A DNA stretch of 64,000 bases. Origin: Acanthacorydalis orientalis. Taxonomy: Eukaryota; Arthropoda; Insecta; Megaloptera; Corydalidae. The notes under the pieces are model-generated. The model had not been told where the DNA came from and made no database searches. It saw only the letters and a list, made by a program, of their open reading frames with translations. Position numbers and translations under genes: made by a program. Shown here piece after piece: positions 37,541 through 49,740 of this stretch. Where the stretch lies: assembly GCA_034766995.1 (NCBI GenBank), contig CM068314.1, positions 17,388,201 through 17,452,200 on the forward strand, given 5' to 3'. How positions within the stretch are numbered: the stretch's first letter is position 1; the number at the start of each line of letters is the position of its first letter.

Positions 37541-38139
37541 TTTTTAGAAAAACGCTAAGAGATTATGTATTATTTTGAATGAAAAAACATATTTATTAAA
37601 ATATTAATTTCATGGATAAGTTTATAGATTATTTTAATCGAAAATCTCTTAAATATTTGTGCATACAATGTTATTGTATAAAATTGAAGAAATATTAAAC
37701 TATAAAGTGTTAATAAAATTTATACCAATTTTATAATATCCTTTGTATAAAATAGTATTCTTTGAAATGTTACAAAAAAAGTAACTTATAAAGGAATCGG
37801 TAAAAAAGAAATAACCGTCTGAAACAATATAATTTGAAAAAAATGACGATTGAATAAAATCGATGTTATCAATAAAACACAAGAAACGATATTTATAAAA
37901 ATATGAAAAAGATACCTAAATCTTTTATCAAACCCATCGATACCAATATCTATAAATTGAAAATAATAATAATAAAAAAAATCACGTTATAGATCCGATT
38001 ATATGGGTGAATGAAACATCAATGCATAAGATGAGCACATTTTGTTCCATTTAACCGCAACAAGATACTGGCTTTTCGTAAGTTGTATCTTTTGAATTGT
38101 GTGGACCGTTGGGCACACGTCAAGTGAAATCCCTTACAG

Positions 38140-38293
38140 CACATCGGGTCGGATCACGGACCACCCGGACCATTACCAACTTACAACAAGCTCGACAGAT
38201 GGGGGGCATAAGACTGCTGCTGGCTGGCAATCGACCGACACAAGTAAACCCTCACCCTCCTTGTCGCCTGTTTCTATTGCACCCGAGTTGTAG
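38140..38293 (+). CDS. candidate exon, reading frame uncertain
   Basis: A good acceptor, AATCCCTTACAG, ends at 38139 and is followed by GC-richer sequence. Read with one leading base, the frame is open to TAG at 38291-38293 and gives TSGRITDHPDHYQLTTSST, then DGGHKTAAGWQSTDTSKPSP and a Ser/Pro tail. This phase would join correctly with the exon ending at 26190 (two bases CG plus C gives Arg), an inference only. Read in phase 0 it is HIGSDHGPPGPLPTYNKLDR, then WGA and stop. A weak donor CAA|GTAAAC lies at 38243/38244. All three frames are open over part of the region, so coding status is uncertain. The product is not recognised. Confidence 0.38.
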
Positions 38294-38344
38294 TCTGTCG
38301 CCCGATCACAATCTTAAATATCGCAATCAGTTTGTGATGATATT

Positions 38345-39300
38345 TTGAATGAATGTTTAATCGTTTACTTTTTTTAACTATTTGCTCATTTTTCTCATAA
38401 GTGCTTGTTTAGTATATTAAGTGACATTTATTTATGTAAGTACACTTTTTATTTATGTTTTGAACGTATATTTAAATGCAGTATATAAACAACATTCATA
38501 CAAAATTGGTGAAAAACAAGAGAAATTTATGTCAGTCGTAAAGAAATATTTATTGAAAATTCATACTTATTCAGATAAGTCAAATTATACTATAAATATT
38601 TTTATATCTTGAAAATAACATTGTGTGGTATATATAAATTAGAAAATTCTCGTTTATAATTTTTTTAATGAAAATTTTATTCATATAATGTGAAATTTAT
38701 TAACATGTTATTGGTTTCAGAAGATAGGAGAAAAATAATAAAATAGAAGGTTTATACATTTCATTTATTTAACATTGAGTTTTTTTTATTATTCAGTATT
38801 TATATAAAAATACGTATAAATTTGTATGAGTCATTCGTGTATATATAAACATCTGTATCAATTTTTATAATTTCAAGATTTTACTGTATTTAATTTTATT
38901 ACATCTGGGTTAAAAATTTCATAGTTTAAAAAAGTCATAAGTTTTATTAAAGTATCACTTGACACGTTTTACTTATATATGTGTGTATATGTACGTAAAC
39001 ATTATTATTTAGTATAAAAAAGAGAATATACTTATTTAAAAATATAACTTAAGTCAATTTAGTTGGTAATTTTCTCTTTAAAGTGTACTCGTTCATTCTG
39101 TTTTTTTTTAAAAAAAAACAACAAATATTTAAAAAGCAGTACATTAATTTGTTTTTATTTGTGTTCAGAGTTTCTTTATTAAATGTTATGATGGTTAGCC
39201 ATATAATTGTTCTTTCATAAACAAGTATTTTAATGCATTTTTGATTCTCAATTTTGTGAGAACATTTTGACATGATGCGCTGCTACTCCGGTCAAACAAC
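38345..39300. other. AT-rich spacer
   Basis: No repeat or exon seen between the two GC-richer patches. The short frames are AT-driven. Confidence 0.5.
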
Positions 39301-39327
39301 TTAAAATTCACTTACACATGCAGGTAG

Positions 39328-39531
39328 GTGAAGAGGTCAGCCACAAGAGCACATGTCGTTGCTGCTGAACGTCATCATTGTGTTTTGTCGAGCTCCGATT
39401 TCAGTTTCAACACTCAGTTATTCGCTCCGTTGCGTGTTTGGATGAAATTTAACATAACACACGCGATGGGGTTATGCGCCTTAATTTTTATTAATTACAA
39501 ATCGCTGTATTTTCTGAGTGATTATGTTTAG
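39328..39531 (+). CDS. candidate terminal exon, product unknown
   Basis: AG sites cluster at CTTACACATGCAG|GTAG|GTGAAG. After the second AG a 67-codon frame runs to TAG at 39529-39531, reading KRSATRAHVVAAERHHCVLS and ending with a hydrophobic segment, MGLCALIFINYKSLYFLSDY plus V. After the first AG the frame closes quickly: VGEEVSHKSTCRCC then stop. Composition is less AT-biased than the flanks only in the first half. A C-terminal hydrophobic tail could fit a membrane or GPI-anchored protein, but the evidence is thin. Confidence 0.28.
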   Translation: MKRSATRAHVVAAERHHCVLSSSDFSFNTQLFAPLRVWMKFNITHAMGLCALIFINYKSLYFLSDYV

Positions 39532-41104
39532 TCGCATGCAAAAATCGTAATAAAAAAAATCATTGTGTATATATATTGTATTTATTTTTTTATGACTTAA
39601 AGGTCAAATTGTCGACGCAATGATTGCTTTATCTTTCATTTTATCGGTTTATTTATTTAGTTATTCATTTAATTCATATTTTTAAATGTCGCAGTAATTC
39701 ATTATTTTCAAAACCATAATTAAAATAATTTCTTTTAAATAAAAAAAAAACTATAAACTTATTAACTTTACTTAAAATTTGACATTGTAACGCTATAAAA
39801 ACATGTTTATTATTGACTCTATTTAATACAAAGTAACATTTTAAAATAAAGTAATTAACAGAATATATGTAGTTTATTTTCAGTTAAAACTTCTGTTTAT
39901 CTAGACCGATATTTTATTTTTTCCTGACTAAATAAATCATTTGTCAATAATAAATTATACCAATTTGGTAAAATCAGCTGCTTTACACTTAGCAACTAGT
40001 TCTCATAAAGTAATATTAAATTAACACATATTCTGTTAAAATAAATTGACATAAAATGTATGTAATATGGAGAGAAAGTTGAAAATTTCATATCCGGTTA
40101 TATTTATATACTTGAATAATAATTTCTGACATTTTATGTGCCGATAAATCATATTTTATGTGGAAAAAATCAACAAAAAGATAAATTTAAGTCCATATCA
40201 TAAATTCAATAAACAATATATTTACATTTATAATTTAAAACAACAAAATTGTTCATTTATAAGTTAATTTTGTCAAACCATTTTTTGAGTTATTTCTATG
40301 TTTTTATTTACTTTTTTTATATTTTATATTTAATATATTATCCAATAAATATAAATATATTAATTCATTTTATATGTTCATTAAATTTGAAAAATAAATT
40401 ATTATCAGACATTCATTATTTTTTTATAAAATTAATGATACAGCCTTGAAAAATAAATTTTAAATATCAACATTATATTTTTTATTCTACCATTATAATA
40501 GTTTTATAGACAACAGAAAAAAATCAATTAAAATTCTTGAAGTCAGTTTAAGTAAATACCATTATTGTTCTCCATATTGAATTTAGTTTAATGTAATAAA
40601 ATGATTTTATATAATAAAGACTAATAATAATAAAAAAAAACTTACACTGCTTAAATCAATTTATACTTCTTTGACATGTAATTATTTCTTTGTGTGTATT
40701 TTTGTATCTGTAAAAAAGGAATACATAAATTATTATTAAACTGTTCGAAAAACACACACACATACGTGATTGTATTTAAGTGTTTTATGGTATATAAATA
40801 TATTCTATTTTTGAATGTATTTACAGGCACCCACACGGATATCATTTGAGTAACCTAAAATTAGGTAGAGAATGAGCCTATAGGTTGTTATACCTGCCTA
40901 CGGGCATACTTCAACATTCCATAAGAAATCAAGGTCAACACTGATTTTACATCAGTATTAAGTTTAAAAATTATTTATTCAGGTATCGTTTACCAATTAG
41001 TAAATGAAACAAGCACTTAAAAATTAACACTTGACAGTTTAAAAAATACTTTGTAAGATTTTCAGATTATTTTAAGTTCATTACGACTAATATTTCACAC
41101 ACAC

Positions 41105-41108
<4 letters not shown>

Positions 41109-41173
<65 letters not shown>
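41109..41173. repeat. (TA)n microsatellite
   Basis: About 32 TA units preceded by CACACACACA. Confidence 0.97.
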
Positions 41174-41178
<5 letters not shown>

Positions 41179-41926
41179 TTCATTGAACCATCTGTTTATA
41201 CTTCCAATTAAAATCCATAAAATAGATACATTCGTCTCAACGAAATGAAGACTGTTCAAAAAACAATTTTTATTTTAAACTCGTTCTCGAATAACTTGTA
41301 TATTTTGTACTCTTTTTTTATTTTATATAATTTGATTCGTTTCTTACTATTTTAGACAATAGTATGATTTCCTAATAAAGATATATAAAAACTCTTTCAA
41401 ACTATTTATTCATTTTTTTAAGAATTTTCGAAATTAACTGTTTTCAACACGGTAATATTTAATAGCTCAATTGATTAATTATAAAGTTTCTAATAAGAAA
41501 ATATATTTATTTTTTTAATGACTTGAATATTAATCTAAGAAAGTATTTAACATGAATTCAAACTACTGGTATAAATTAATAAATTTATAAAGTTTATTTT
41601 TATTTAATATTGTAATTAATTATTATTTTTAGATAAATTTAAAAAATACATTAATGAAATATATATAGTATTAAAATAAACTATACATTAAGAAACTGTA
41701 AGCATTCATTATTTCCAGAGATTATAGGAAAACAAACCTGGTTCTTTCATTAAAGTTCATTTATAAAAATATATAATTATAAAATGACAAATATCAGAAC
41801 TTTATAATCAAATTAATCATACAAGTATAAAACTGGTCACGTAAAAACATAATGTTGTTTTAAAGAAGTTATATTAGTTCTCACGCAATTTAACAATTAG
41901 TTTTTCAGTATTTTTATTTGATTTGA

Positions 41927-41929
<3 letters not shown>

Positions 41930-41995
<66 letters not shown>

Positions 41996-41996
41996 A
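41930..41996. repeat. compound (TA)n(TG)n microsatellite
   Basis: About 26 TA units running into eight TG units. Confidence 0.97.
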
Positions 41997-42383
41997 AGTT
42001 TATGAATTAATCTTAAAAAAATGTATATATAGAAATGAGTGAATATTTTTCTGTTTTATAACCGTTTATGTACAATGTATTAAATTATAAAGTAAAAGCC
42101 TGGCCTAAATAATAGTACAACGTTACTCTAACATCAGGTTTGATTAGGTAGGCTGTAAACTTGTTCTTTGAGACCAGCCTAGCAACATACTAACCAGTTC
42201 CTAGTGATAGCATTCGATATATTATCGTTTATAAACTCACTTAAAATATAACGTCATCCACGAAAATATTTTGTTCTTATTTTTCAATAGAAAGCAGTAG
42301 CTGTTTGGTACTATGTAAAAGTTAAAAAATTAGAGTTGTAAAATATCATGTTCAATGTCAACCGGAATTTATTTTCTACAATT

Positions 42384-42384
42384 G

Positions 42385-42439
<55 letters not shown>

Positions 42440-42451
42440 ATGTATGTATGT
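42384..42451. repeat. compound (TA)n(TG/TATG)n microsatellite
   Basis: TA array flanked by TATG on both sides. Confidence 0.96.
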
Positions 42452-43659
42452 AATATAGCTACCTGTGTGTGGGTATTGATTTTTAAAAAAATTAACGAAA
42501 ATGTTTCTTGTCACTGTATAACATCTTTATCTGTCTTTATATTTTCATGTTAACATACTCGATGTATAAATAATTCTGAGTATATTTAAAACATGTGTTT
42601 TTGTTAATAATATTCGAAAAGGTTTTTCATTTAATACTTGTTTTCCGTCATATAGCAATTTAATTAGGATATTTGCATATAGCCAAGTACTATATTCTTG
42701 TTTGTTTGTCTTTTTTTTTAATCGTTATTACAAAAAGTAACAATTATTCGAAATAAGAATTTAATTTAATCAATTAATTTTTATATGCGTTATCTTTTCA
42801 TCAGATATACCATTTTGTTTTTAATTTATATAATATAGAATAAATTAATAATAAATATTTGAATAATGGAAATAATGAAATATATGATTATTTATCTTCA
42901 CGTCAAAGATTGTATAGTGAAATTAAATTGAATACAAGATCAATGGATTTCAATCTATTGTTATGTATATTTTTATTTGAAACATAACGGTTGTTTATTA
43001 GTACACGTGATTATTCGTTTTTAGAGAGAGACGCTGATTCCACTTGAAGCGATATCTTCTCTAGGAAGCAATTATTTCGAATAGCTTGAATTCTTTTCTA
43101 TCGAAATTGATTTGAAAATAATTCTAAGAAAAATGTTTACAAATATTATATTACATGGATAATAGCTTGATATAAACGTCTATTTATTTTTTTGTTTGCA
43201 TTCATTGAAACTATATATTTTGATATCTGTTCGTCATTAATTAATACTTTTATCTAAATAAGGTTTTACATCAATTAATTAATTTAGTATCTTAATCTCT
43301 TAAAGTGTATGTATGATTTTATAATTCTATTTTTAAATCCATTATTTTATTTCAAAACATAATTTATACGAGCAGTGTCATTGAATAATCTTTTTCTAAT
43401 AAACATTTTAAGGCGAGTTCATTCCTGTCTTGATACGTTTTATCAAATATTTGTACATTTTATAACTATTATATTTTTTCAGTGCATTTAATATATTGTA
43501 CGTGTATATTTTTTATGAACAATTATAAATACATATTAATCTTCTATAAGCAGACATTTTTATAAGGTCATTATGTTATTTACAAAATTATTTTCATAAT
43601 AGTCAGATATGTCCAATACATTCATTTTTATTGAATGTATTTAAAGATTTTTATAATTA

Positions 43660-43890
43660 ATTTTATTCACTCGCACACATTACAAAATATTTCTCTGATT
43701 AAAAATGATGAGAATTGATTATTGATTATATTTAAGTGCGTTTTGATGACGATGTCATCGACAGAGCACTCAGGTATAGAAAAAAAAATATTTTTTTAAA
43801 TTGTAAAATACAATTTATTTTTTTTTCTACTACTTGGTATTCTGTAATAGACACGGCATCACTATGAAACAATTTTCAGTATCAAAATAA
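43660..43890. mobile_element. foldback repeat family member (copy F)
   Basis: Left arm TTATTCACTCGCACACATTA, CTGATTAAAAATGATGAGAA and TTGATTATTGATTAT, then TTTTGATGACGATGTCATCG and CAGAGCACTCAGGTATAG at the centre. The right arm is poorly preserved (ATCACTATGAAACAATTTTC). Confidence 0.55.
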
Positions 43891-44776
43891 TAAAAAAGTT
43901 AAAAATCATTTTTAATTATATTAATGAAAATTTGTATAGACCTGAAATGTAATTTGAATTTATATACTCTTTATTAATCAGTAACCCAACGTTATCGTCT
44001 CAGTTACAATCATTGTTTATTTTCATCGTGTAGTTACCCTAGATATTTTCTAATATATTATTAATAAAAAATAGCTACATAAAAGTATATATAGATCTAA
44101 ATAAGAAAACTTTAAAACTGTTTTAAAGATAAAAAAAAACAAGTGGCATATAAAAAGACATTAATTATTTCCATGTTTATTAATAAATAAATCTTTCATA
44201 TTTTTTATCAATAAAGTAAACATTTTTTTGGTATTGGCATTGAAACGATTGTATTTCTAACCAATCGAAAAAGTTTTTTAAAAAAAAGTTTTTAAACATT
44301 TCACATAAATGAAAAATTATGTAAAATGTCAGCATCTTCCAACTAGCATTTAATAAACAATTTAGTTACAGTACATAACTAATTATGAATCATTCTTGTT
44401 GTCTAATCCGATTTCGTTTCAAATTTTGAAATATAGTAAAAGCTCTTAAAAAGTATATGCACCTATCTAAAGTTATAAAATAAATATTATTTTTAATTAG
44501 ATGAAAGAATGGTGTTGTTTTTTCTCAATATAATAAATTGTTTTATTAATAAAGAAGCGATTCACTTTGTTCCAAATTTAATTTATTCAATTCAATTAAC
44601 ATTTTGAATTTATTTGTAATTTATCTCGAACTGAACATTATTATTAATAGAATTTTTATGTTTCTATAAAATCTGTTTCACTAGATACAAAACAAAAGTC
44701 AATAACTCAACAGGACGTGAAACATATTTTATGAAATCGTAAAATTCGATTATAAATATAACATTGTATTAACAAA

Positions 44777-44796
44777 CCGTATTAGTAGTAATACGG
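44777..44796. repeat. short perfect hairpin
   Basis: CCGTATTA, a 4-nt loop GTAG, then TAATACGG. It is small enough to be chance but is exact. Confidence 0.6.
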
Positions 44797-45124
44797 GCAA
44801 CCATTCAAAGTATCATTGCAGTATTAGTACCAACAAAACTTTCATATTGAGCAGATCGTATTACTTTGATGATATTGTTATAATAAGTTTAATTTTCGGT
44901 ATATTCATTCCACCTAGTTAATTTATGATGAAGATATGTCAAAGAAGCTTTTTATCTTATCTACAAATTTCGTGAATATACAATTATTCCTTTGTGTTCT
45001 TTGTTTAGATTGCGTTTGTAATTGTATATAGGTACAAGTTGCGGTTCATTATTTTGTTACACTGTTTTGAATATTACAATCATTGTAGATAAGTTAAATA
45101 TATATCTTAATTTGTACAAGTTTC

Positions 45125-45126
<2 letters not shown>

Positions 45127-45165
<39 letters not shown>
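45127..45165. repeat. (TA)n microsatellite
   Basis: About 19 uninterrupted TA units. Confidence 0.97.
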
Positions 45166-45169
<4 letters not shown>

Positions 45170-46204
45170 TTAGATTATTTTGTCATTTAATTCGGATGAA
45201 GTAGTCAAAACATTAATTTAAAATTCAATTATGGAGATATTCATGGATAATTAAGTTTTAATGTTATAACAAATTCGTAACATTAAAAATAAATTATAAA
45301 TATGATCAAAATAATATAAAAAAGATTTAATTGAAACACTTAATTCTGATAATAATCGCATACATTAACCAACAATAATTGGTAATCGTGTAAAGAGATG
45401 TGTCCATCGTGACATGATATAATGGCGTCTATAAATTATTTATGAAAATTATAATTTTGTGTAATTATAAGAACATAAAGCATCAACTATATAATTACGT
45501 GCTTTAATGGAAAACCATTATGTGGCATAATCGTGAAAATTAATCTCTATTGATTAAGTTTCAGTGTTGGCTATTGTTCACTTTATCAAACTCCGAACGC
45601 TCAGTTGTTACAATACATTATATATTATATGGCGGTGTTAGTGTATAATATATTCACTGTGTTTTCTTATATAAAGGCACGAAAGTTGATTTATAACGTT
45701 ATCGAATAATATGTATCGCTAAGTAAAAAAGTAATCATGTTAGTGAAATTTACTTACGTTATATGAAAATAATAGATTTCAAAATGTTTGAACAATATAT
45801 TAACAGGTCTCTTTAGGAAATTATTTTTCGTTAAAAATAAATATTATAATGGTTACTAAATCAATATTTGATAAGAAACAAACATTTATGTTAAACGAGT
45901 TTCGTTGAATATTTATTGAAATAACAAACTTTAATGTTTCCAACCACATTTCGTTTTAAATGTTTATACACTTTGCTGCGTTTATTTTATAATAAGATAC
46001 TGTTTTTGTGTTTTAAATATTCCATTAGCTTTTATTTTAAAAATAATAAAGAAAAGATATTGATTTTTTGCTCAAGAGAAGAAATGTATTCTCTGAATTA
46101 TAATTGTACAAGGTATTTTCAACCAATTGTATATTTACACATATTTTATATTTTCATCTAACCATAATAGTTTTTAAAATTGTGGCTAAAATATTTTTCG
46201 CGAA

Positions 46205-46495
46205 TAAAGTATCATTTACTCCTTTACAAACTATAAAAAAATTAACTAATCGGAAATTTTCAGTAATTGATTATTGATCTTTTTGGATTGTTACTTGAGT
46301 TCATTTCAATGCCTAATCACCCACGGAGTGCTGAAGTACAAATAAAAAGAATTTTTTATACCTTAACGGTTTGAAGATAATGGATTTGGTATCGAAATTC
46401 ATATAAATAATAATCAAAATGATCAATAATCAATTATTGAATATTTTTGATCAGAAAAAATTTTTTTTTGATTTGTATATGTGTGACAAATGTAT
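46205..46495. mobile_element. foldback repeat family member (copy G)
   Basis: Both arms are visible. The left has TTTACTCCTTTACAAACTAT and GTAATTGATTATTGATCTTT. The centre has ACGGAGTGCTGAAGTACA. The right has TTTGGTATCGAAATTCATAT, AATGATCAATAATCAATTAT and ATTTTTGATCAGAAAAAA. It is the best copy for seeing the palindromic layout. Confidence 0.65.
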
Positions 46496-46499
46496 ATTT

Positions 46500-46670
46500 T
46501 ACATTCACAAATCAATAATTTACTCACTCCACAAACCACAAAAAAAAAATCTTATCATAAATATTCAATGATTAATTATTGATCATTTTTCTTTTTTATA
46601 CGGATTTCGATTGTAATAACATCATGTGGTTCGTGGAATGAGTGAAAAATTCATTTGTGAAATGAGTGGA
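46500..46670. mobile_element. foldback repeat family, centre-deleted copy (H)
   Basis: Both termini are well preserved: TTTACTCACTCCACAAACCA on the left and GTGGTTCGTGGAATGAGTGA, then AAAATTCATTTGTGAAA, on the right. The middle is short (TTATTGATCATTTTTC then GGATTTCGATTG). It lies head to tail with copy G, giving a tandem insertion. Confidence 0.62.
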
Positions 46671-46674
46671 GCCA

Positions 46675-48235
46675 AAATGCCAACTGTGTCATATAATCAC
46701 AGATACATTCTAGGTCCAAACATATTAAACACTCATTAAAAAATGATGAAACAGAATAAACATTTGAACGTTTTTATTAAGAGCTGATAGTATTAATTTC
46801 TTTTTTAGTACTAATCCATGTTATTTCTTATATTTTTTTTTAATTTATAACATTTGTTATATGATAAACAAAGTATATATTTACATTTGAAATATACTAA
46901 ATCTATAAATTATATTTAAAATAGATACTATATTGTACCAATAAATCTTAATTTTCACAGTGAAACGAAATGTATCACATATGAATGTTATTAGAGTAGA
47001 AACAGAACTTCTTTTAAAAGTACACGTTTGCAAAAAATAATAATAAAACTGACAAGTAAACTTACTCGTTTTATAAGTAAAAGAAAGTGGGTTTTATGAC
47101 AAGGCAAGAACATATATATTAAGTAGACAGTTATTCTAAAAATGCAGTATAAAAAATATTACTTGCAGCTGAGTGTAAAGCATGACTAATGGGTCATAAG
47201 TTCGGATCCGAATTTATGAATCACATTCAATTATGAGAAATATTTGTATGTACTTAATTAGAACGTTTTGACATTGAAATATTACAGAAATAAAGATGTT
47301 GTATCTAACTTTTGTAAAAGATGTACATTTACTAATATTTTTAATATTTTGTAGCGTTTATATTATAAAATATCGAATTTATTTTTAATAATAAATATAT
47401 AATTATGCAGATTATTTATTCTAGAAAATCATCAATGTTTACCAAAAAGACAACTTTTCTCGATTAAATCATAAGTAATTAACTTATTTACAATCTAATG
47501 TTGTTTTTTTTTTATTTTTTAAAAATCATTTTCTTCTTGCAAATGCATAGAAAAGGTTGTTCAAATATAATAACGTATATTGTATATAATTTATTTTTAT
47601 ATGATGTGATGTAAAATTACATGTTCGTATTTTAAACATATAAGTTGGAATGTGTCTGAATAAATGTTTATAGCTGATAGAATATATTTTCATGAAATTT
47701 TATCGGCAATCATATTTATTCACTTTGAAGTAAATATAGAAATTATTTTCTTCACTTCGTGAATATTTTATGTATTTATCGATTGGCATATTTATAAATA
47801 GAAATTCTCAAGATACTCCATTGAAATTTAGATTACTTTTGCGTAAAACGTTGGTTCAATTTATATAAATTGATTTTTTTAAATAAAAACTAAAGTTAAT
47901 TCCCTAAACTTAAATGACTTTAGTTTAGGAAATAACGAACGGAAATAAATAGAAGTATAAATGAGATTAAATATTTAACAGTCACGTCAACCGTTTCTAA
48001 CTTAGCGTGATGATAATTGGCATCGTAAGAAAATAAAAATGATAATTATAGATCTTAAACAAAAACACTAATGGTTTAAATACTACACACACATCCGAAT
48101 TGTTTCTGTAAAAAAAACATTTAGTGTCGTTTACAATCTCACGAAATTGCGCAAAATTAATTTCATCTATAAAACATAATTATCAAAGTAAAATTCCTTA
48201 CTGTCAGTTCACGTTAATAGCTTCCCAAATGATGT
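46675..48235. other. AT-rich gene-empty DNA
   Basis: Unique AT-rich sequence. A GTTCGGATCCG string at about 47201 resembles a tRNA B box, but no tRNA fold or A box surrounds it. Confidence 0.5.
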
Positions 48236-48240
48236 TATAA

Positions 48241-48600
48241 ATTTTCCGGTATTTCCTAAATATTAACAAAATTCCAAAATGCCCCATTACGGAAACATTT
48301 ATGATCGTATTACAAAACAAAAAGAAGAGTCAGTTCTATAAATTGGGTCCAATAAAAGCGGTCTTCAAAGAAAATAGAACGAACAAGGAAATAGAGAACA
48401 TTCGTTCGCAAAGAGAAAACGAATTTAATTTATCAATTCGAATCTAAGCCACAGGAAGCGGAAGGAAGTTGAGGGATGCGGAGTAAAAGACGAAGTATAT
48501 ATAACGATTGTGGTACGACGAATGGACCACTACTAAGACTCTGTTAAACAGGGAGGAATGTCAAATAAATAACAGACTGCGAGCACTCAAAAAAAAAAAC
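48241..48600 (+). other. purine-rich, less AT-rich island with 68-codon open frame
   Basis: The plus strand is unusually purine-rich (GGAAGCGGAAGGAAGTTGAG and similar runs). A stop-free frame runs from 48241 to TAA at 48445-48447 and contains TFMIVLQNKKKSQFYKLGPI and FKENRTNKEIENIRSQRENE, with only one internal ATG (M at about 48301). Just after it TATATATAACG resembles a TATA box. It could be a decayed retroelement 3' end, an exon or a regulatory block. I do not recognise it. Confidence 0.3.
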
Positions 48601-49439
48601 TTTAGCTAAATAAATTATAAATGTTAAGCAGAAAAGTTTTTAAAACGATTTAGTTTGGGTTTAGGTTTGCGTTATTTATTAAAATATTTCAGAAAAACAA
48701 ATATTTTATACTTCAAGCAATGTATAAACTAATTTAAATGCAACTAATAGTGATATCACAAACTATGAAAATAATCTGTATACATTTTAAACGCAATCTC
48801 AGACAAATTAATCAAGAATAAATTTTAACATTTTGTAACAGCACGAATGACAAGTCATTGTTTCAACCAGTTCTGAATACTAAATAAATTGAAAAAAATA
48901 TAACGTGACAAAAAAAAATTAATATCTTTCGTCGTGTTACATTTTGCTTTTTATTTTTTTTTAATGTTCAGCAGAATGGTGCTTGTAGTAAGACTTTAAT
49001 GCGTCCATTACAATTCATTGTCTGTTCCGATCTGAGTGTATGAAGTGAAAATATATCTCTGGAACGTGTAACGAATAAATAAGTACTCTATCGTATCTAC
49101 TCTATCACCTTATGATAGTCGATTTTTATCACAAGGTGTGTTTAATGATATTCGTCTTAGATCAAATTAAGTTAATCGAGTGAGATAATATCCGTTTTTT
49201 TATGACTAGACTAATATTTTATTATCTAGAAACATGATTATATATTTATGTCTAATATTAATTGAGAATGAAGGAAACGAAACGTCATTTTCATTAAACA
49301 AAAAAAAGCTTCGATTTGATTTATATTTATGTATTCTTGATTTGAACTTTAAAGGTTTTAAATATCATCACGTTTATTTGCAAGCACATAGTGAATAATT
49401 TCGACATTTAACTATCAAAATTGAATAAAGAAATAAAAT

Positions 49440-49740
49440 TACTCGTCCCGATCAGAAAAGTTTAACTTTTTGAATATTATATTTCTCATTTTTATCTGGA
49501 TACAGTTTTAATACTAAACAAAAACTAATAATAGTTTTATTTTAGGAAAATAATTTTAATTTGTCTATAAATCATATAATATTTTTCTAGTTAAACATGT
49601 TGGTTGTGGATTTTTTCCTGTTTATGAGTATTTCGATGACGATACTAGAATCTTTAGAACAGTATCATATAGAAAAATCTTATTTGTGAAAGTTAATTTA
49701 GTGCCAAAAACTATTATTGTAACAGTTCTTTTATTATAAT
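49440..49740. mobile_element. worn foldback repeat family copy (I)
   Basis: Family-like centre TTTCGATGACGATACTAGAA and terminus TTGTGAAAGTTAATTTAGTG, with the rest eroded. This is the least certain copy. Confidence 0.35.

Larger units (their letters stand above)
39540..43655. other. AT-rich gene-empty DNA
   Basis: Three long TA arrays. A less AT-rich segment at 42090-42220 and another at 40840-40930 have no open frame or motif that I can support. Confidence 0.55.
43895..46195. other. AT-rich gene-empty DNA
   Basis: A TA array, an 8-bp-stem hairpin at 44777-44796 (CCGTATTAGTAGTAATACGG) and a possible worn fragment of the foldback family near 44225-44340. No gene is supported. Confidence 0.5.

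Noticed and set aside
38097..38348. 83-codon frame in the third register at 38.1 kb
   Set aside because: It has no ATG, begins inside the probable intron before the acceptor, and its second half (His/Pro/Cys then Asn/Phe) shows no coding character.
47190..47220. tRNA-like B box (GTTCGGATCCG)
   Set aside because: No A box at the right distance and no acceptor stem or cloverleaf could be folded by eye.
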